Assembly (NCBI GenBank): GCA_016209205.1
Contig: JACQWQ010000010.1
Coordinates: 1-64,000 of the forward strand
Direction: 5' to 3'
DNA: 64,000 nucleotides
Source of the DNA: Chloroflexota bacterium
GTDB lineage: Bacteria > Chloroflexota > Anaerolineae > UBA4142 > SHND01
The notes beneath the pieces are model-generated. The model did no database searches. It saw nothing but the letters and a program-made list of their open reading frames with translations, and had not been told where the DNA came from. The position numbers and the translations under genes are program-made. Shown here piece after piece: positions 51,316 through 59,710 of this stretch (the stretch's first letter is position 1; each line of letters starts with the position of its first letter).

Positions 51316-51795
51316 TCAGTGGCAGCTCGAGTTACCTCTCCAGCAAGTCGCGCTTGAACTTGTTCCCCTACCTGAAGTATATTTGACTGTGCTGGCGGCA
51401 CCCGGATACGGTATCCATGCATGCCTAGCTGTCACATAAATGTAGGAGCAGTCCGGCCAGGGAACAGTTACACCGCCACTATTTGTATTCCAATAGCGAT
51501 AAGATTCAAACTCGTTAATGATATGGTTATAATCATGTGTGGACCATTCTCTCGACCAGGTGTCCAGATAGTAAATGCTAGAAGGTGCTGTTGTAAAATT
51601 ACTACTCGTGGCATTACCACCTCCCTGAGTGCAAGATCCGGGGCTACCAGAAGTTATGGCCGCACCTCCTGCTCCATTGGAAAGTGTAACCGTAATATAC
51701 TCAGCTAGTGCAGGGACAACCGAAGCCAAAAAGAGTGCGCTGATCATTAGAATCACGAAGAATGGACGCATTCGCTTGCGTAGCATAGTATTCAT
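51316..51795 (-). CDS. Small exported protein of unknown function
   Basis: 159 aa. Signal peptide (MNTMLRKRMRPFFVILMISA, cut near ALAEYI). Mature part is Gly/Ser/Thr-rich with 3 or 4 cysteines near the ends (SPGSCTQGGGN, TCWRGNSSCH) and aromatic residues (YYLDTWSREW). AT-richer than its neighbours. Not recognised; it could be a secreted peptide or surface-layer subunit. Confidence 0.65.
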   Translation of the reverse strand: MNTMLRKRMRPFFVILMISALFLASVVPALAEYITVTLSNGAGGAAITSGSPGSCTQGGGNATSSNFTTAPSSIYYLDTWSREWSTHDYNHIINEFESYRYWNTNSGGVTVPWPDCSYIYVTARHAWIPYPGAASTVKYTSGRGTSSSATCWRGNSSCH

Positions 51796-51835
51796 TGATA
51801 GTTGCCCCCAATGAGATTAGAAGATCGAGATATTG

Positions 51836-52471
51836 TTACGGGGTATTTTCAAGATTCTTCATAGCAATTCGTAACGCATAAACGAATTGCTGAAGGGTTC
51901 CATCTTGGGGATTGAAATTATTGCTACCGCGAGCTACGACTCCCCCCCAAGAACCAGACTTTTGACCGCTGTATGAATAGAATGGCGTCTTGTACCTTTC
52001 ATCGGGCCAGGCTTTGGCCTTGGCTCGAAGTGCCGGATCAGCAATTAGATCTGCCAGTTCACTCATCTTGATATTTATTCCTGCTATGATCGTTCCTCTA
52101 TCATATTGACTCTTGAGCCATTTGATGTCCACCTCTGAAAGACTATGTTGATGTACAATTACCGCTCCTATCCTGCCTCTTTTTGTTGCGTTATCATTAG
52201 CTGCAGATTGATTACTTTCGACTGTTTGTTTCAACGTTGGAAAGTCATGAACAACTTTTACTCCTTCTCGTTGCAACGCAGTTAGCGAGCCGGGCACATC
52301 CTCACTTATAGCAAGGCTAGTGGGGGCCAAGTAAATTATCTGAGCGTCCGAAGTAATCGTCGACGCATCACTTGCATTAAGAGTGAAGAGGCTGGTGATT
52401 GCTACTCCGACCCCGATCAAGAAGAGAAAGAGAGCGATGAATAAGAGCCAAGATTTTTGTAACTGCTTCAT
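51836..52471 (-). CDS. Membrane-anchored protein of unknown function
   Basis: 211 aa from ATG 52471. One N-terminal membrane helix (SWLLFIALFLFLIGVGVAI), then an extracytoplasmic domain: DAQIIYLAPTSLAISEDVPG, GAVIVHQHSLSEVDIKWLKS, a flavodoxin-like alternation of strands and helices. Same low-GC composition as the exported protein 41 bases downstream and on the same strand, so they were probably acquired together and are cotranscribed. Confidence 0.6.
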   Translation of the reverse strand: MKQLQKSWLLFIALFLFLIGVGVAITSLFTLNASDASTITSDAQIIYLAPTSLAISEDVPGSLTALQREGVKVVHDFPTLKQTVESNQSAANDNATKRGRIGAVIVHQHSLSEVDIKWLKSQYDRGTIIAGINIKMSELADLIADPALRAKAKAWPDERYKTPFYSYSGQKSGSWGGVVARGSNNFNPQDGTLQQFVYALRIAMKNLENTP

Positions 52472-52501
52472 GCTGTGCTCCTTTGAAGAATTGATTTGCA
52501 T

Positions 52502-52827
52502 TTGTTTGATTGAAGGTTGAGGCAGATAAGAGAGTTTGCACGTTACTAACGAATGGTGCTAGTCAGCACTATGAACAAGGGTGATGCTTTGGCTATAACT
52601 GTCGTGTATCACAGAATTGATGCTTAAAGCAGGGACTAGCATCATTCGGTACTAAACTATGGCAGGTATAACACATTTCTCTTCCAACCGCAAGCTGAAT
52701 TTCAGCGACGGGTGTGGGTCACGTTTTGCACGATGCGAGTTTCTGACCGGTAACCACTCATTTTGTGCGATTTTCGTGGTGATTTCCTCTACTTGATACT
52801 GCCACGCAAAACTGTGACGCACACCTC
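52502..52827. other. Intergenic region, nothing recognised
   Basis: About 325 bases upstream of the membrane-anchored protein. It should hold its promoter, but I see no consensus pair, tRNA or strong palindrome. Base composition is near 46-48 percent GC, lower than the flanking core genes. Confidence 0.4.
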
Positions 52828-53679
52828 TCAGCGACCGCCACGCTGTGTTAGTTCGTACACCGCGCGCCGCTCACGCCCACTCTGTTTGGCAATGCGCTTG
52901 ACCGCATCCGTGCGCGGCATTCCTTGCGCAATCAACCTGTTAAATTCGCGTTTCACGCGCACATCATCCCATGCGTCGTCCTCGCTGGATGTTGGGCGCT
53001 TGACGGTTGACTTTTGCCCCCCAATCACCAACGTGAATTCCCCGCGCGGTTCCACCGTTTGAAAATACGCGCGCACTTGCCGAATCGTTCCCCGCTGAAA
53101 TTCTTCGAACTTTTTCGTGAGTTCACGCGCGACACAAATTCGCCGCGCCGCGCCAAAGATATTTTCCAAATCCTCCAACGCGTCGCGCAAACGGTGCGGC
53201 GTCTCAAATACGACCAGTGTGTCGCGTTCGTCAACGAGGTCGCGTAAAAACCTGCGCCGCGCTTGTGGCTCGCGCGGCAAAAAACCCGCGTAATAAAACG
53301 CGTGCGCCGGGAGACCCGACGCCACCAACGCGGTCAACACCGCGCTCGGTCCCGGGATCGGCGACACGCGATGCCCCCGCGCAATCGCTTCACGCACCAG
53401 TTCATACCCCGGATCGTTGATGCCCGGCATCCCCGCTTCCGAAACCACCGCGACATCGCCGCGCTCCAACGCATCGAGAATCCGTTCCAACTTGTTCGTC
53501 TTGCTGTACTCGAAAAATGACGTGACCGGCGTATGAATTTCAAAATATGTGAGCAGCTGTTTTGCCGTGCGCGTATCTTCGGCGGCAATCAACGAAACCG
53601 CGCGCAGCGTCTCGAGCGCGCGCGGCGATATGTCTTCGAGATTGCCGATAGGCGTGGCGACGAGAAAGAGAGTGGTCAT
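52828..53679 (-). CDS. rsmI: 16S rRNA 2'-O-ribose C1402 methyltransferase RsmI
   Basis: 283 aa. Tetrapyrrole-methylase-like fold: MTTLFLVATPIGNLEDISPRA, IAAEDTRTAKQLLTYFEI, VVSEAGMPGINDPGYELV, IPGPSAVLTALVASGLP and FETPHRL are diagnostic. Modifies C1402 in the ribosomal P site together with RsmH. Single gene, start at ATG 53679 close to repeat F. Confidence 0.95.
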   Translation of the reverse strand: MTTLFLVATPIGNLEDISPRALETLRAVSLIAAEDTRTAKQLLTYFEIHTPVTSFFEYSKTNKLERILDALERGDVAVVSEAGMPGINDPGYELVREAIARGHRVSPIPGPSAVLTALVASGLPAHAFYYAGFLPREPQARRRFLRDLVDERDTLVVFETPHRLRDALEDLENIFGAARRICVARELTKKFEEFQRGTIRQVRAYFQTVEPRGEFTLVIGGQKSTVKRPTSSEDDAWDDVRVKREFNRLIAQGMPRTDAVKRIAKQSGRERRAVYELTQRGGR

Positions 53680-53681
53680 TC

Positions 53682-53747
53682 CGTCGGATAGTCGGATCGT
53701 CGGATGGTCGCGGTGATTTGACTAACCGACCATCCGACGATCCGACC
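53682..53747. repeat. Palindromic short-word repeat, family F copy 2
   Basis: GTCGGATAGTCGGATCGTCG words then their complement (CGACCATCCGACGATCCGAC). It fills the whole gap between rsmI and the carboxypeptidase and ends at the stop of the latter. Same words as 22203-22297. Confidence 0.88.
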
Positions 53748-55252
53748 TACAGACCATATATTTCCGCATACTTGTTTTTCAAATACGCGATGTACGACCG
53801 CGTTTGCAGCGGCTCGCCTGTAATTTGGTTTGCCAATTCGTTGAGCGTGAATTTTCTGCCGTGTTGGTAAATTTTTTGCTGGAGCCATTGCCGCAGCGGT
53901 TCAAATTCACCTTGCGCGAATTGCGCGTCGAGATTGCCCAATTCCTTGCGCGCCTGCTCGAACAATTGCGCGGAAAAAAAGGTGCCGAGCGAATAGGTCG
54001 GAAAATATCCGTACAGGCCCATGGACCAGTGTACGTCTTGCAAGACGCCCTGCGCGACATCGGGCGGTGTGATGCCGAGATACGACGACATGGCTTCGTC
54101 CCACCACGCCGGCAGTTCCGCCACCCGCAGTTTGTTTTCGAGCAAAAGATTTTCCGCCTCAAAACGCAACATCACGTGCAGCGAGTACGTCACTTCGTCG
54201 GCTTCGACGCGAATGAGCGAGGGCTGCACTTTGTTCACGGCGCGATACATTTTTTCCGCGTCCAGGTCCGCCGCATTTTTGCGAAAGGTCCTTTTGAATT
54301 TTGGGAAAAAGAATTCCCAAAATGCGCGTGAGCGCCCGACCAAATTTTCCCACAAGCGCGATTGCGACTCGTGTACACCCAGCGACGCGCCGCCTGCCAA
54401 CGCGGTGCGCTCGAATTTGTCCGGCGAACCTTGTTCGTACAACGCGTGTCCGCCTTCGTGCAGCGCGCCAAACAAACACGAGTTGAAAAAATCGGGCAGG
54501 ATGCGATTCGTCACGCGCACGTCATGATTGGAAAACGTCGTGCAAAATGGATGCGGCACCCGGTCCATCCGCCCGCGTTCGAAATCATAGCCAATCGCGC
54601 GCAGCGCCTCATGCGCCAAAGCCCATTGTTTGTCCGGGTCATAATGGCGGAGCACCGCGGCATCCTCCACGCGGTCGGAATGTGCGCGGATGGTTTGTAC
54701 GAGCGGCACCAGCTCGCGGCGCACCGCGTCGAAAATTTCTGTTACTTGCGCGGTTTTCATGCCCGGTTCGTATTCGTCAAGCAGCGCGTCGTACATACGG
54801 TCGCTATAACCGAGATATTCGGCTTCACGCTGCTTTAATTCCAACATGTGTGCAAGGTGTGATTCAAACCCATGCCAATCGTTTGCCGCGCGGGCTTGCG
54901 CCCACGCCGTCGTCGCCAAACCGCTCGCCTCTGCCAATTCGGCAACAAACGCCGCAGGCAAACGCACCGCTTTGACGTATTCGCGTTGCAGCACGCGCAA
55001 CATCGAAACTGTATCATCTTCGTACGGCAAATCGCGCGTTTCGGCGCTCAACAGGTCCAGCAAAGCCCCAACCCGTTCCGACGTAAAGCGCTCGTGCGCC
55101 AAACGCGAAAGCGTTGCCACTTGACTCGCGCGCGCCTGCGCGCCGCCCGGCGGCATGTACGCCTGCTGGTCCCAATTCAGCACCGACTGTGCCTTGTACA
55201 GATCATCCACATCGGCGATGATTGCCTTGAATTCTTCCAAATGCTCTGACAT
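53747..55252 (-). CDS. M32-family metallocarboxypeptidase
   Basis: 501 aa from ATG 55252. Removes C-terminal residues from peptides. Zinc motif HEGGH in LFGALHEGGHALYEQG, with DRMYDALLDEYEPGM, GVHESQSRLWEN and RVEADEVTYSLHVMLRFEAE, all hallmarks of thermostable carboxypeptidase 1. Cytoplasmic. The start is chosen at MSEHLEEF; upstream is short-word repeat. Confidence 0.93.
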   Translation of the reverse strand: MSEHLEEFKAIIADVDDLYKAQSVLNWDQQAYMPPGGAQARASQVATLSRLAHERFTSERVGALLDLLSAETRDLPYEDDTVSMLRVLQREYVKAVRLPAAFVAELAEASGLATTAWAQARAANDWHGFESHLAHMLELKQREAEYLGYSDRMYDALLDEYEPGMKTAQVTEIFDAVRRELVPLVQTIRAHSDRVEDAAVLRHYDPDKQWALAHEALRAIGYDFERGRMDRVPHPFCTTFSNHDVRVTNRILPDFFNSCLFGALHEGGHALYEQGSPDKFERTALAGGASLGVHESQSRLWENLVGRSRAFWEFFFPKFKRTFRKNAADLDAEKMYRAVNKVQPSLIRVEADEVTYSLHVMLRFEAENLLLENKLRVAELPAWWDEAMSSYLGITPPDVAQGVLQDVHWSMGLYGYFPTYSLGTFFSAQLFEQARKELGNLDAQFAQGEFEPLRQWLQQKIYQHGRKFTLNELANQITGEPLQTRSYIAYLKNKYAEIYGL

Positions 55253-55284
55253 AGTTATTCCGTTTCCTCTTTGTAGATTGCGGC

Positions 55285-55372
55285 TCACTGTTCACTGCAC
55301 ACTGATTACTATTCACTGATCACTGATCACTGATTACCGATCACTGACCACTGATTACTGTTCACTACTCAT
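55285..55372. repeat. Short-word repeat tract (cactgatcactgattac)
   Basis: CACTGATCACTGATTACC-type words, about ten units. It contains the stop and last codons (SSEQ) of the minus-strand RNA methyltransferase. Same word family as 18520 and 19870. Confidence 0.85.
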
Positions 55373-56164
55373 CCTGCGTTTCACTTCGTACAACAACACG
55401 CTCGCTGCGACCGCGAGATTGAGCGAGTCCACCTGTCCGCTCATCGGAATGCGCACCGCGTTGGCTGCGTGCAAAACATCATCCGGCAAACCCTCGCCTT
55501 CGTTTCCAAACACCAACGCGCACGGCGGACGCAAATCGGCATGCCACAAATCTTGCGCCGCTTGATCCGACGCCGCTACCATGCGAACACCCTGCATTGT
55601 GCCCCAATCTAAAAAATCTTGCACCTTTTCCACACGCACCAACGGCGCCGTAAACAACGCGCCGCGACTCGCTTTCACCGCCGCGGGCGCGTATGGATCG
55701 GTCGCCGCGCCAATGACGACGACGCCGCGCGCATTTACCGCGTCTGCCGTGCGCAGAATACTGCCGAGATTGCCCGGGTTGCTCACTTGCCACAACGCCA
55801 CGAAAACCGCGTCCGCGTCCACGCGTAGCGAATCCAAAGTGCGCGCGGTCATTTTCACAACCGCTGCCAGCCCTGACGGGTGTTCGCGTTCGGCGAACGA
55901 TTCCAAGACCGCGCGCGAGACGTTCACAATGCGCGTGCCCGCGCGTTCCTGTGCGCGCAGCATTGCACGCGCCGCCGCACTCGTCAGCAAATCCGGCGCG
56001 ACGACAAGAAGTGTCACCGGCGCGCCGCTTTGCGCTGCCTGCAGAACGGGTTGAATCCCTTCGACCAGAAATTCGCCGCGCGCTTGGCGATTTTTTTTCT
56101 GTGCCAGCGCGCGCAGTTCCTTGACCAGTGGGTTCGAGGGGCTGGATAGAATTGTCGTTTTCAT
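55355..56164 (-). CDS. TrmH/SpoU-family RNA 2'-O-methyltransferase
   Basis: 269 aa SPOUT enzyme. N-terminal substrate-binding part NPLVKELRALAQKKNRQARG with EFLVEGIQPV, then motif 1 QVSNPGNLGSILRTADA, motif 2 CALVFGNEGEGLPDD and motif 3 RIPMSGQVDSLNLAVAAS. Probably modifies tRNA or 23S rRNA; the exact target is not clear. Confidence 0.9.
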   Translation of the reverse strand: MKTTILSSPSNPLVKELRALAQKKNRQARGEFLVEGIQPVLQAAQSGAPVTLLVVAPDLLTSAAARAMLRAQERAGTRIVNVSRAVLESFAEREHPSGLAAVVKMTARTLDSLRVDADAVFVALWQVSNPGNLGSILRTADAVNARGVVVIGAATDPYAPAAVKASRGALFTAPLVRVEKVQDFLDWGTMQGVRMVAASDQAAQDLWHADLRPPCALVFGNEGEGLPDDVLHAANAVRIPMSGQVDSLNLAVAASVLLYEVKRRMSSEQ

Positions 56165-56280
56165 GGGGTGCGGTCACGGACTCGCCGAGACAAACAAAAC
56201 GAGTTCGCTTCCATGCGAGGAGCACACAACTGTGCCAGCACCAAGTGCAATTTTACGTCTGACAAAAAAGTGAATTCGAT

Positions 56281-56616
56281 TCACTGCTGCTTTTCAGAAA
56301 TGTTCTCACCCGATTTGGTCAAGCCGTCAAGCCAAGCCGAGTCGCGCTCGCCCACCATCAAAACCTCATCATAATAATTTTTATAGCCGAGCGCGTCCAA
56401 TTTTTGTTTAAACACCTCGAGCGGACTCTTGTCATCCGCTTCCCAAATTTCGAGGAATGAACCTTGCGTCGTCAAAGTATAACCGACGACCAGCGTCACA
56501 CCCGCCGCTTTGGCTGCGCGCCGCACCCGCGCCGCAAAACCCGCTTGTTCTTCTTCCGACAATTTTTTCCACTCGGGCTTGAGATGCCCGATGAGAATGA
56601 GAGCGATACGTTTCAC
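56281..56616 (-). CDS. Small protein of unknown function
   Basis: 111 aa from a GTG at 56616 (VKRIALILIGHLKPEW); a longer ATG start at 56673 adds residues that look non-coding. Alternating strands and helices (TLVVGYTLTTQGSFLEIWEA, PLEVFKQKLDALGYKNYYDE) suggest a ferredoxin-like dimeric barrel. No family recognised. Confidence 0.55.
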   Translation of the reverse strand: MKRIALILIGHLKPEWKKLSEEEQAGFAARVRRAAKAAGVTLVVGYTLTTQGSFLEIWEADDKSPLEVFKQKLDALGYKNYYDEVLMVGERDSAWLDGLTKSGENISEKQQ

Positions 56617-56679
56617 GGAAGGATGATGGATTGCAGGTTTTTGCTGCGCGGCAGTACGCGCCAAGAACCGCAATCCAAA

Positions 56680-56704
56680 TGAAGGATGAAGGATGAATCC
56701 TCTA
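56680..56704. repeat. GGATGAA-word repeat downstream of the four-helix gene
   Basis: ATGAAGGATGAAGGATGAAT, the same word on the opposite strand as the tract at 57058-57092. Confidence 0.65.
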
Positions 56705-57070
56705 TCCTTGGCCCTTTAGTCTGCGAACGATCGTGACAAAAATTGAGATGAGCTCGTCGGTTTCTTGCGCTAAATGCGCCGCGCGTGCCTGAACGATAAT
56801 GTTCGAATCCACCAACAATTCCAGCCAATATGCAGATTCATCCAATTCCTGCAACGCCCCTTCCATTTTGCTAATCAAATCGGCATCTGATTTTGCGCGC
56901 TGTCCTTCCCGATACTGTGCCCCAACAGATGTGCCCGAGCGCAGCAGTTGCTTTCCAAGGATTTGCGCTTCCGTCGTTTTTGGCAATGAAACATACAGAC
57001 GTATAACCTCGAGAGCATACCGCTTTGTCCGTTCCCTCAAATCTTGTGGTTTCTTTTTTTCATCCTTCAT
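56702..57070 (-). CDS. Four helix bundle protein (23S rRNA intervening-sequence type)
   Basis: 122 aa. TIGR02436-type: LRERTKRYALEVIRLYVSLP, GKQLLRSGTSVGAQYREGQR, DLISKMEGALQELDESAYWL and ISIFVTIVRRLK. The family forms pentamers of four-helix bundles and spreads as small cassettes, also inside rRNA introns; function unclear. Starts in an ATGA overlap with the upstream ATP-grasp gene and is bracketed by GGATGAA words on both sides. Confidence 0.85.
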   Translation of the reverse strand: MKDEKKKPQDLRERTKRYALEVIRLYVSLPKTTEAQILGKQLLRSGTSVGAQYREGQRAKSDADLISKMEGALQELDESAYWLELLVDSNIIVQARAAHLAQETDELISIFVTIVRRLKGQG

Positions 57071-57092
57071 CCTTCATCCTTCATCCTTGGCA
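57058..57092. repeat. CATCCTT-word repeat
   Basis: CATCCTTCATCCTTCATCC tandem words. It spans the stop of the ATP-grasp gene (whose last residues MKDEG it encodes) and the start codon of the four-helix gene. Confidence 0.8.
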
Positions 57093-58548
57093 TTTTCGGC
57101 GTGTGAATCGCATGTTTGTGTTGCCCGACCAATACCGCGAGCATTCCGCCGCGCTGCGCGACATTGACCACTTGTTTTTGCGAAGCGCGTCCGAGCACGG
57201 CGAGACCATATTTCGTCGGCGCAAAACCATAGACCACATAAAAGGGCGCGGTCGAGACCTCCCCGGTTTCCGTGAGCACGGGAAATTCGTACACGGCAAT
57301 GCGCGCCAAACGCTGCGCCACCCATTCTCCCGGTTCGCTCACTGCGCGTTGAATGGCGGCCTCCCACGCGCTCTGCGTGGTCGAAGGTCCGATCAAAACA
57401 TCTTCGCCGCCATAGGCGCGATTGGGTTTAATGACCAAAATTTCGCGATTGTCGCGCGTAAATTCCAACAGTTCCACCAGTTCGCCCATTGGGTCTGTCG
57501 TACGGATATCGCGCAGCACGCGCGTCCATAGGACATGGCGGCGAAACACATTGCGCTCGTCCATGGTAAAGTGTACGGCAAAGCGCGGGTCGGTGAGAAT
57601 TTCAAAACAAGACTTGTGATCAAAATCACCCGCCATCGAACTGACCATTTGATTTTGGCGCAAGAGCTGTTTCATCGGACGCACGTTCATGCCTTCGGCT
57701 TCCATCTCTGCCAATTCGCGCGTCTCATAATCGCGATACGCCACGTCAATCAAATGATTTTCGTAATACACTTCGCCGCCCCGCACATACAATTCTTCGG
57801 GGTCGGCGTGATACACCTCGAGGCCCCGCGCGCGATAATAATTCATCAGCGTTTCTTGTTCGTTTGGACCATCGCCCGCGTATTTCGGATCAATAAAACA
57901 AATCGCGCGTCCCGGCCGTCCGATCACTTCCGCGTGATCCAACATTTCCTGCATAAAGGTATCGCGCAAATCGTCCGGCGCTTGGAGCGCCAAATCCGGC
58001 GCGACGGCTTCCATCACCGGCACCACCGTTTCGAGCACGATCTCTTCGGCAGTGGGGATCAAGTGCACGCCGCCTGCGCCCACAAGATTTGCTTCGATGA
58101 ACGCGAGCGAATCTTTCGAGAACGCGCCGGTCAAATCCGCCACCGCGTCGAGCCGCCCAAAGACGGTATGAAATTGATTGTGACTCGCGCCCCACGTGTC
58201 CCACAACCATTTCGCTTCGCCTTCTTGCAGCCGCACGATTTCACGCACCTGAAAATCTTTGAGGTACAGCTCCGGCATCCGCTTGAGCGCGCCAAGCAGC
58301 GTTTGCGAAACATAATGAAAATAATTCAGTTGTTCCGAAAACACGGCGAGCGGGCGCATCAAGACATTGATCACTTCCGTCTTGCCGTCGCGATAATAAA
58401 CCAGCTCTTTGCGCAGGGCTTGGTCGTGAATCGCCTGACTGAGCTCTTTCATGGTCTCTGGCGGCAGGGAAGCAAAAATTTGGCGGAGATACAAATCCAG
58501 TGAAACTCCGCGCAGACCTTGCTCGTCGGGCGTAAAGGGAGATTGCAT
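57067..58548 (-). CDS. Circularly permuted ATP-grasp-like protein
   Basis: 493 aa. Glutathionylspermidine-synthase/permuted ATP-grasp architecture: FIDPKYAGDGPNEQETLMNY, YYENHLIDVAYRDYETRELA, ILVIKPNRAYGGEDVLIG with the nucleotide-binding Lys, and EWVAQRLARIAVYEFPVL. Probably ligates a carboxylate to an amine; substrate unknown. C-terminal MKDEG comes from a repeat tract. Confidence 0.7.
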   Translation of the reverse strand: MQSPFTPDEQGLRGVSLDLYLRQIFASLPPETMKELSQAIHDQALRKELVYYRDGKTEVINVLMRPLAVFSEQLNYFHYVSQTLLGALKRMPELYLKDFQVREIVRLQEGEAKWLWDTWGASHNQFHTVFGRLDAVADLTGAFSKDSLAFIEANLVGAGGVHLIPTAEEIVLETVVPVMEAVAPDLALQAPDDLRDTFMQEMLDHAEVIGRPGRAICFIDPKYAGDGPNEQETLMNYYRARGLEVYHADPEELYVRGGEVYYENHLIDVAYRDYETRELAEMEAEGMNVRPMKQLLRQNQMVSSMAGDFDHKSCFEILTDPRFAVHFTMDERNVFRRHVLWTRVLRDIRTTDPMGELVELLEFTRDNREILVIKPNRAYGGEDVLIGPSTTQSAWEAAIQRAVSEPGEWVAQRLARIAVYEFPVLTETGEVSTAPFYVVYGFAPTKYGLAVLGRASQKQVVNVAQRGGMLAVLVGQHKHAIHTPKMPRMKDEG

Positions 58549-58562
58549 GGTAGGAAAGCACC

Positions 58563-59381
58563 TTATTCGCGTTCAGGGTCACCACCAAGAGCGCGCAAGC
58601 GTTCGGCAAGTTCGCGGACGCGCGCTTCGGCTTGTTCGGCGCGTTGGCGTTCCTGTTCCGCGCGTTGGCGTTCTTGTTCGGCGCGTTGACGTTCCTGTTC
58701 CACGTGTTGACGCGCTTGGTCGGCGCGTTGGCGTTCCTGTTCCGCGTGTTGACGTTCTTGGTCGGCGCGTTGGCGTTCCTGTTCCGCGTGTTGACGCGCT
58801 TGGTCGCGCTGTGCGATGACCTCGACAAATGTTGCAAACGGCTCACCATCGGGACGAAACAGCTTCAATTCGCCATCTTCTAGTTCAAAGCGCACACCCA
58901 ACCGCGGACTCGTCCAGCCGACAATGTTCTCTATTTCTTGCAATGTATCGCCGCGCCGAATCCAGCCGCTCAATTCGCCGTCGTCCGGGTCATACAAATA
59001 ATACTCTTCGACGCCGAAACGTTCATAGAAATGGAGTTTGCGATGCATTTCGGAAAATGTATTGCCCGGCGAGAGAATCTCAAAAACCACTTGCGGCGGG
59101 ATGTCGTCTTCAAGCCACTGCAAATACGAACCCCGGTCGCCTTTGGGACGTCCGAACACAACCAGCGCATCCGGCGCGACGCGAATTTTTGGATCTCCTT
59201 CGACGGGATACCAAAACAAATCTCCCGCGACAAACACTTGCGGGTCGTTCGCAAACAATGCCTCTAAACCATTTTCGATGGTGGCGATGTAACGAAATTG
59301 TTTGGTGTTGTCTGCCATGGGCTTCCCATCGCTTTCGGGATAGATGATACGTTTTGTGGTGATCGGCTCTTGAATCAACAT
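58563..59381 (-). CDS. Uma2-family nuclease-like protein with long charged coiled coil
   Basis: 272 aa from ATG 59381. PD-(D/E)xK fold of the Uma2/DUF820 family: RVAPDALVVFGRPKGDRGSY, VVFEILSPGNTFSEMHRKLH and YYLYDPDDGELSG. The tail (residues 195-260) is about nine copies of AEQERQR/ADQERQH heptad-like repeats, a highly charged coiled coil. Family members multiply in cyanobacteria and Chloroflexota; role unclear. Start has GAGGAG upstream and its own promoter. Confidence 0.85.
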   Translation of the reverse strand: MLIQEPITTKRIIYPESDGKPMADNTKQFRYIATIENGLEALFANDPQVFVAGDLFWYPVEGDPKIRVAPDALVVFGRPKGDRGSYLQWLEDDIPPQVVFEILSPGNTFSEMHRKLHFYERFGVEEYYLYDPDDGELSGWIRRGDTLQEIENIVGWTSPRLGVRFELEDGELKLFRPDGEPFATFVEVIAQRDQARQHAEQERQRADQERQHAEQERQRADQARQHVEQERQRAEQERQRAEQERQRAEQAEARVRELAERLRALGGDPERE

Positions 59382-59415
59382 GTGACATGCTCCTCGACGC
59401 GGCAGCGTCGGCAAC

Positions 59416-59444
59416 ATTATAACGCGGGGCGTCAGCGGGGTAAA
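59416..59444 (-). promoter_or_regulatory. Promoter of the Uma2 gene
   Basis: On the minus strand TTTACC, 17-base spacer, consensus TATAAT, 35 bases before the start codon. Confidence 0.65.
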
Positions 59445-59607
59445 GGGGGAGGAATTTGATGACCGGCCGGCGGCTTGGAAAGCCCTGTGGGAGGGCTGGA
59501 GCCGCAAAAGGGGAGAAATTTTCGACGTGGTACAAACGTCAGAATCCCACATTTCGTTCCCCATTTTGATAGTCCAAAAGTACCTGAGCCGCTATCCATT
59601 CCCCTTA

Positions 59608-59636
59608 TTGACGCCCGCGCGGGGAGAGCTTAAGAT
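59608..59636 (+). promoter_or_regulatory. Promoter of the CHAT gene
   Basis: TTGACG, 17-base spacer, TAAGAT, about 75 bases before ATG 59711. A small GAGAC/GTCTC hairpin lies in the leader near 59676-59691. Confidence 0.6.
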
Positions 59637-59710
59637 GAATTGCCAATGTGTATATCTCGGACGTTGTAGGAGCTAGAGACCCAGGAGTCTCGGATTGAAA
59701 TCGAATAGAT

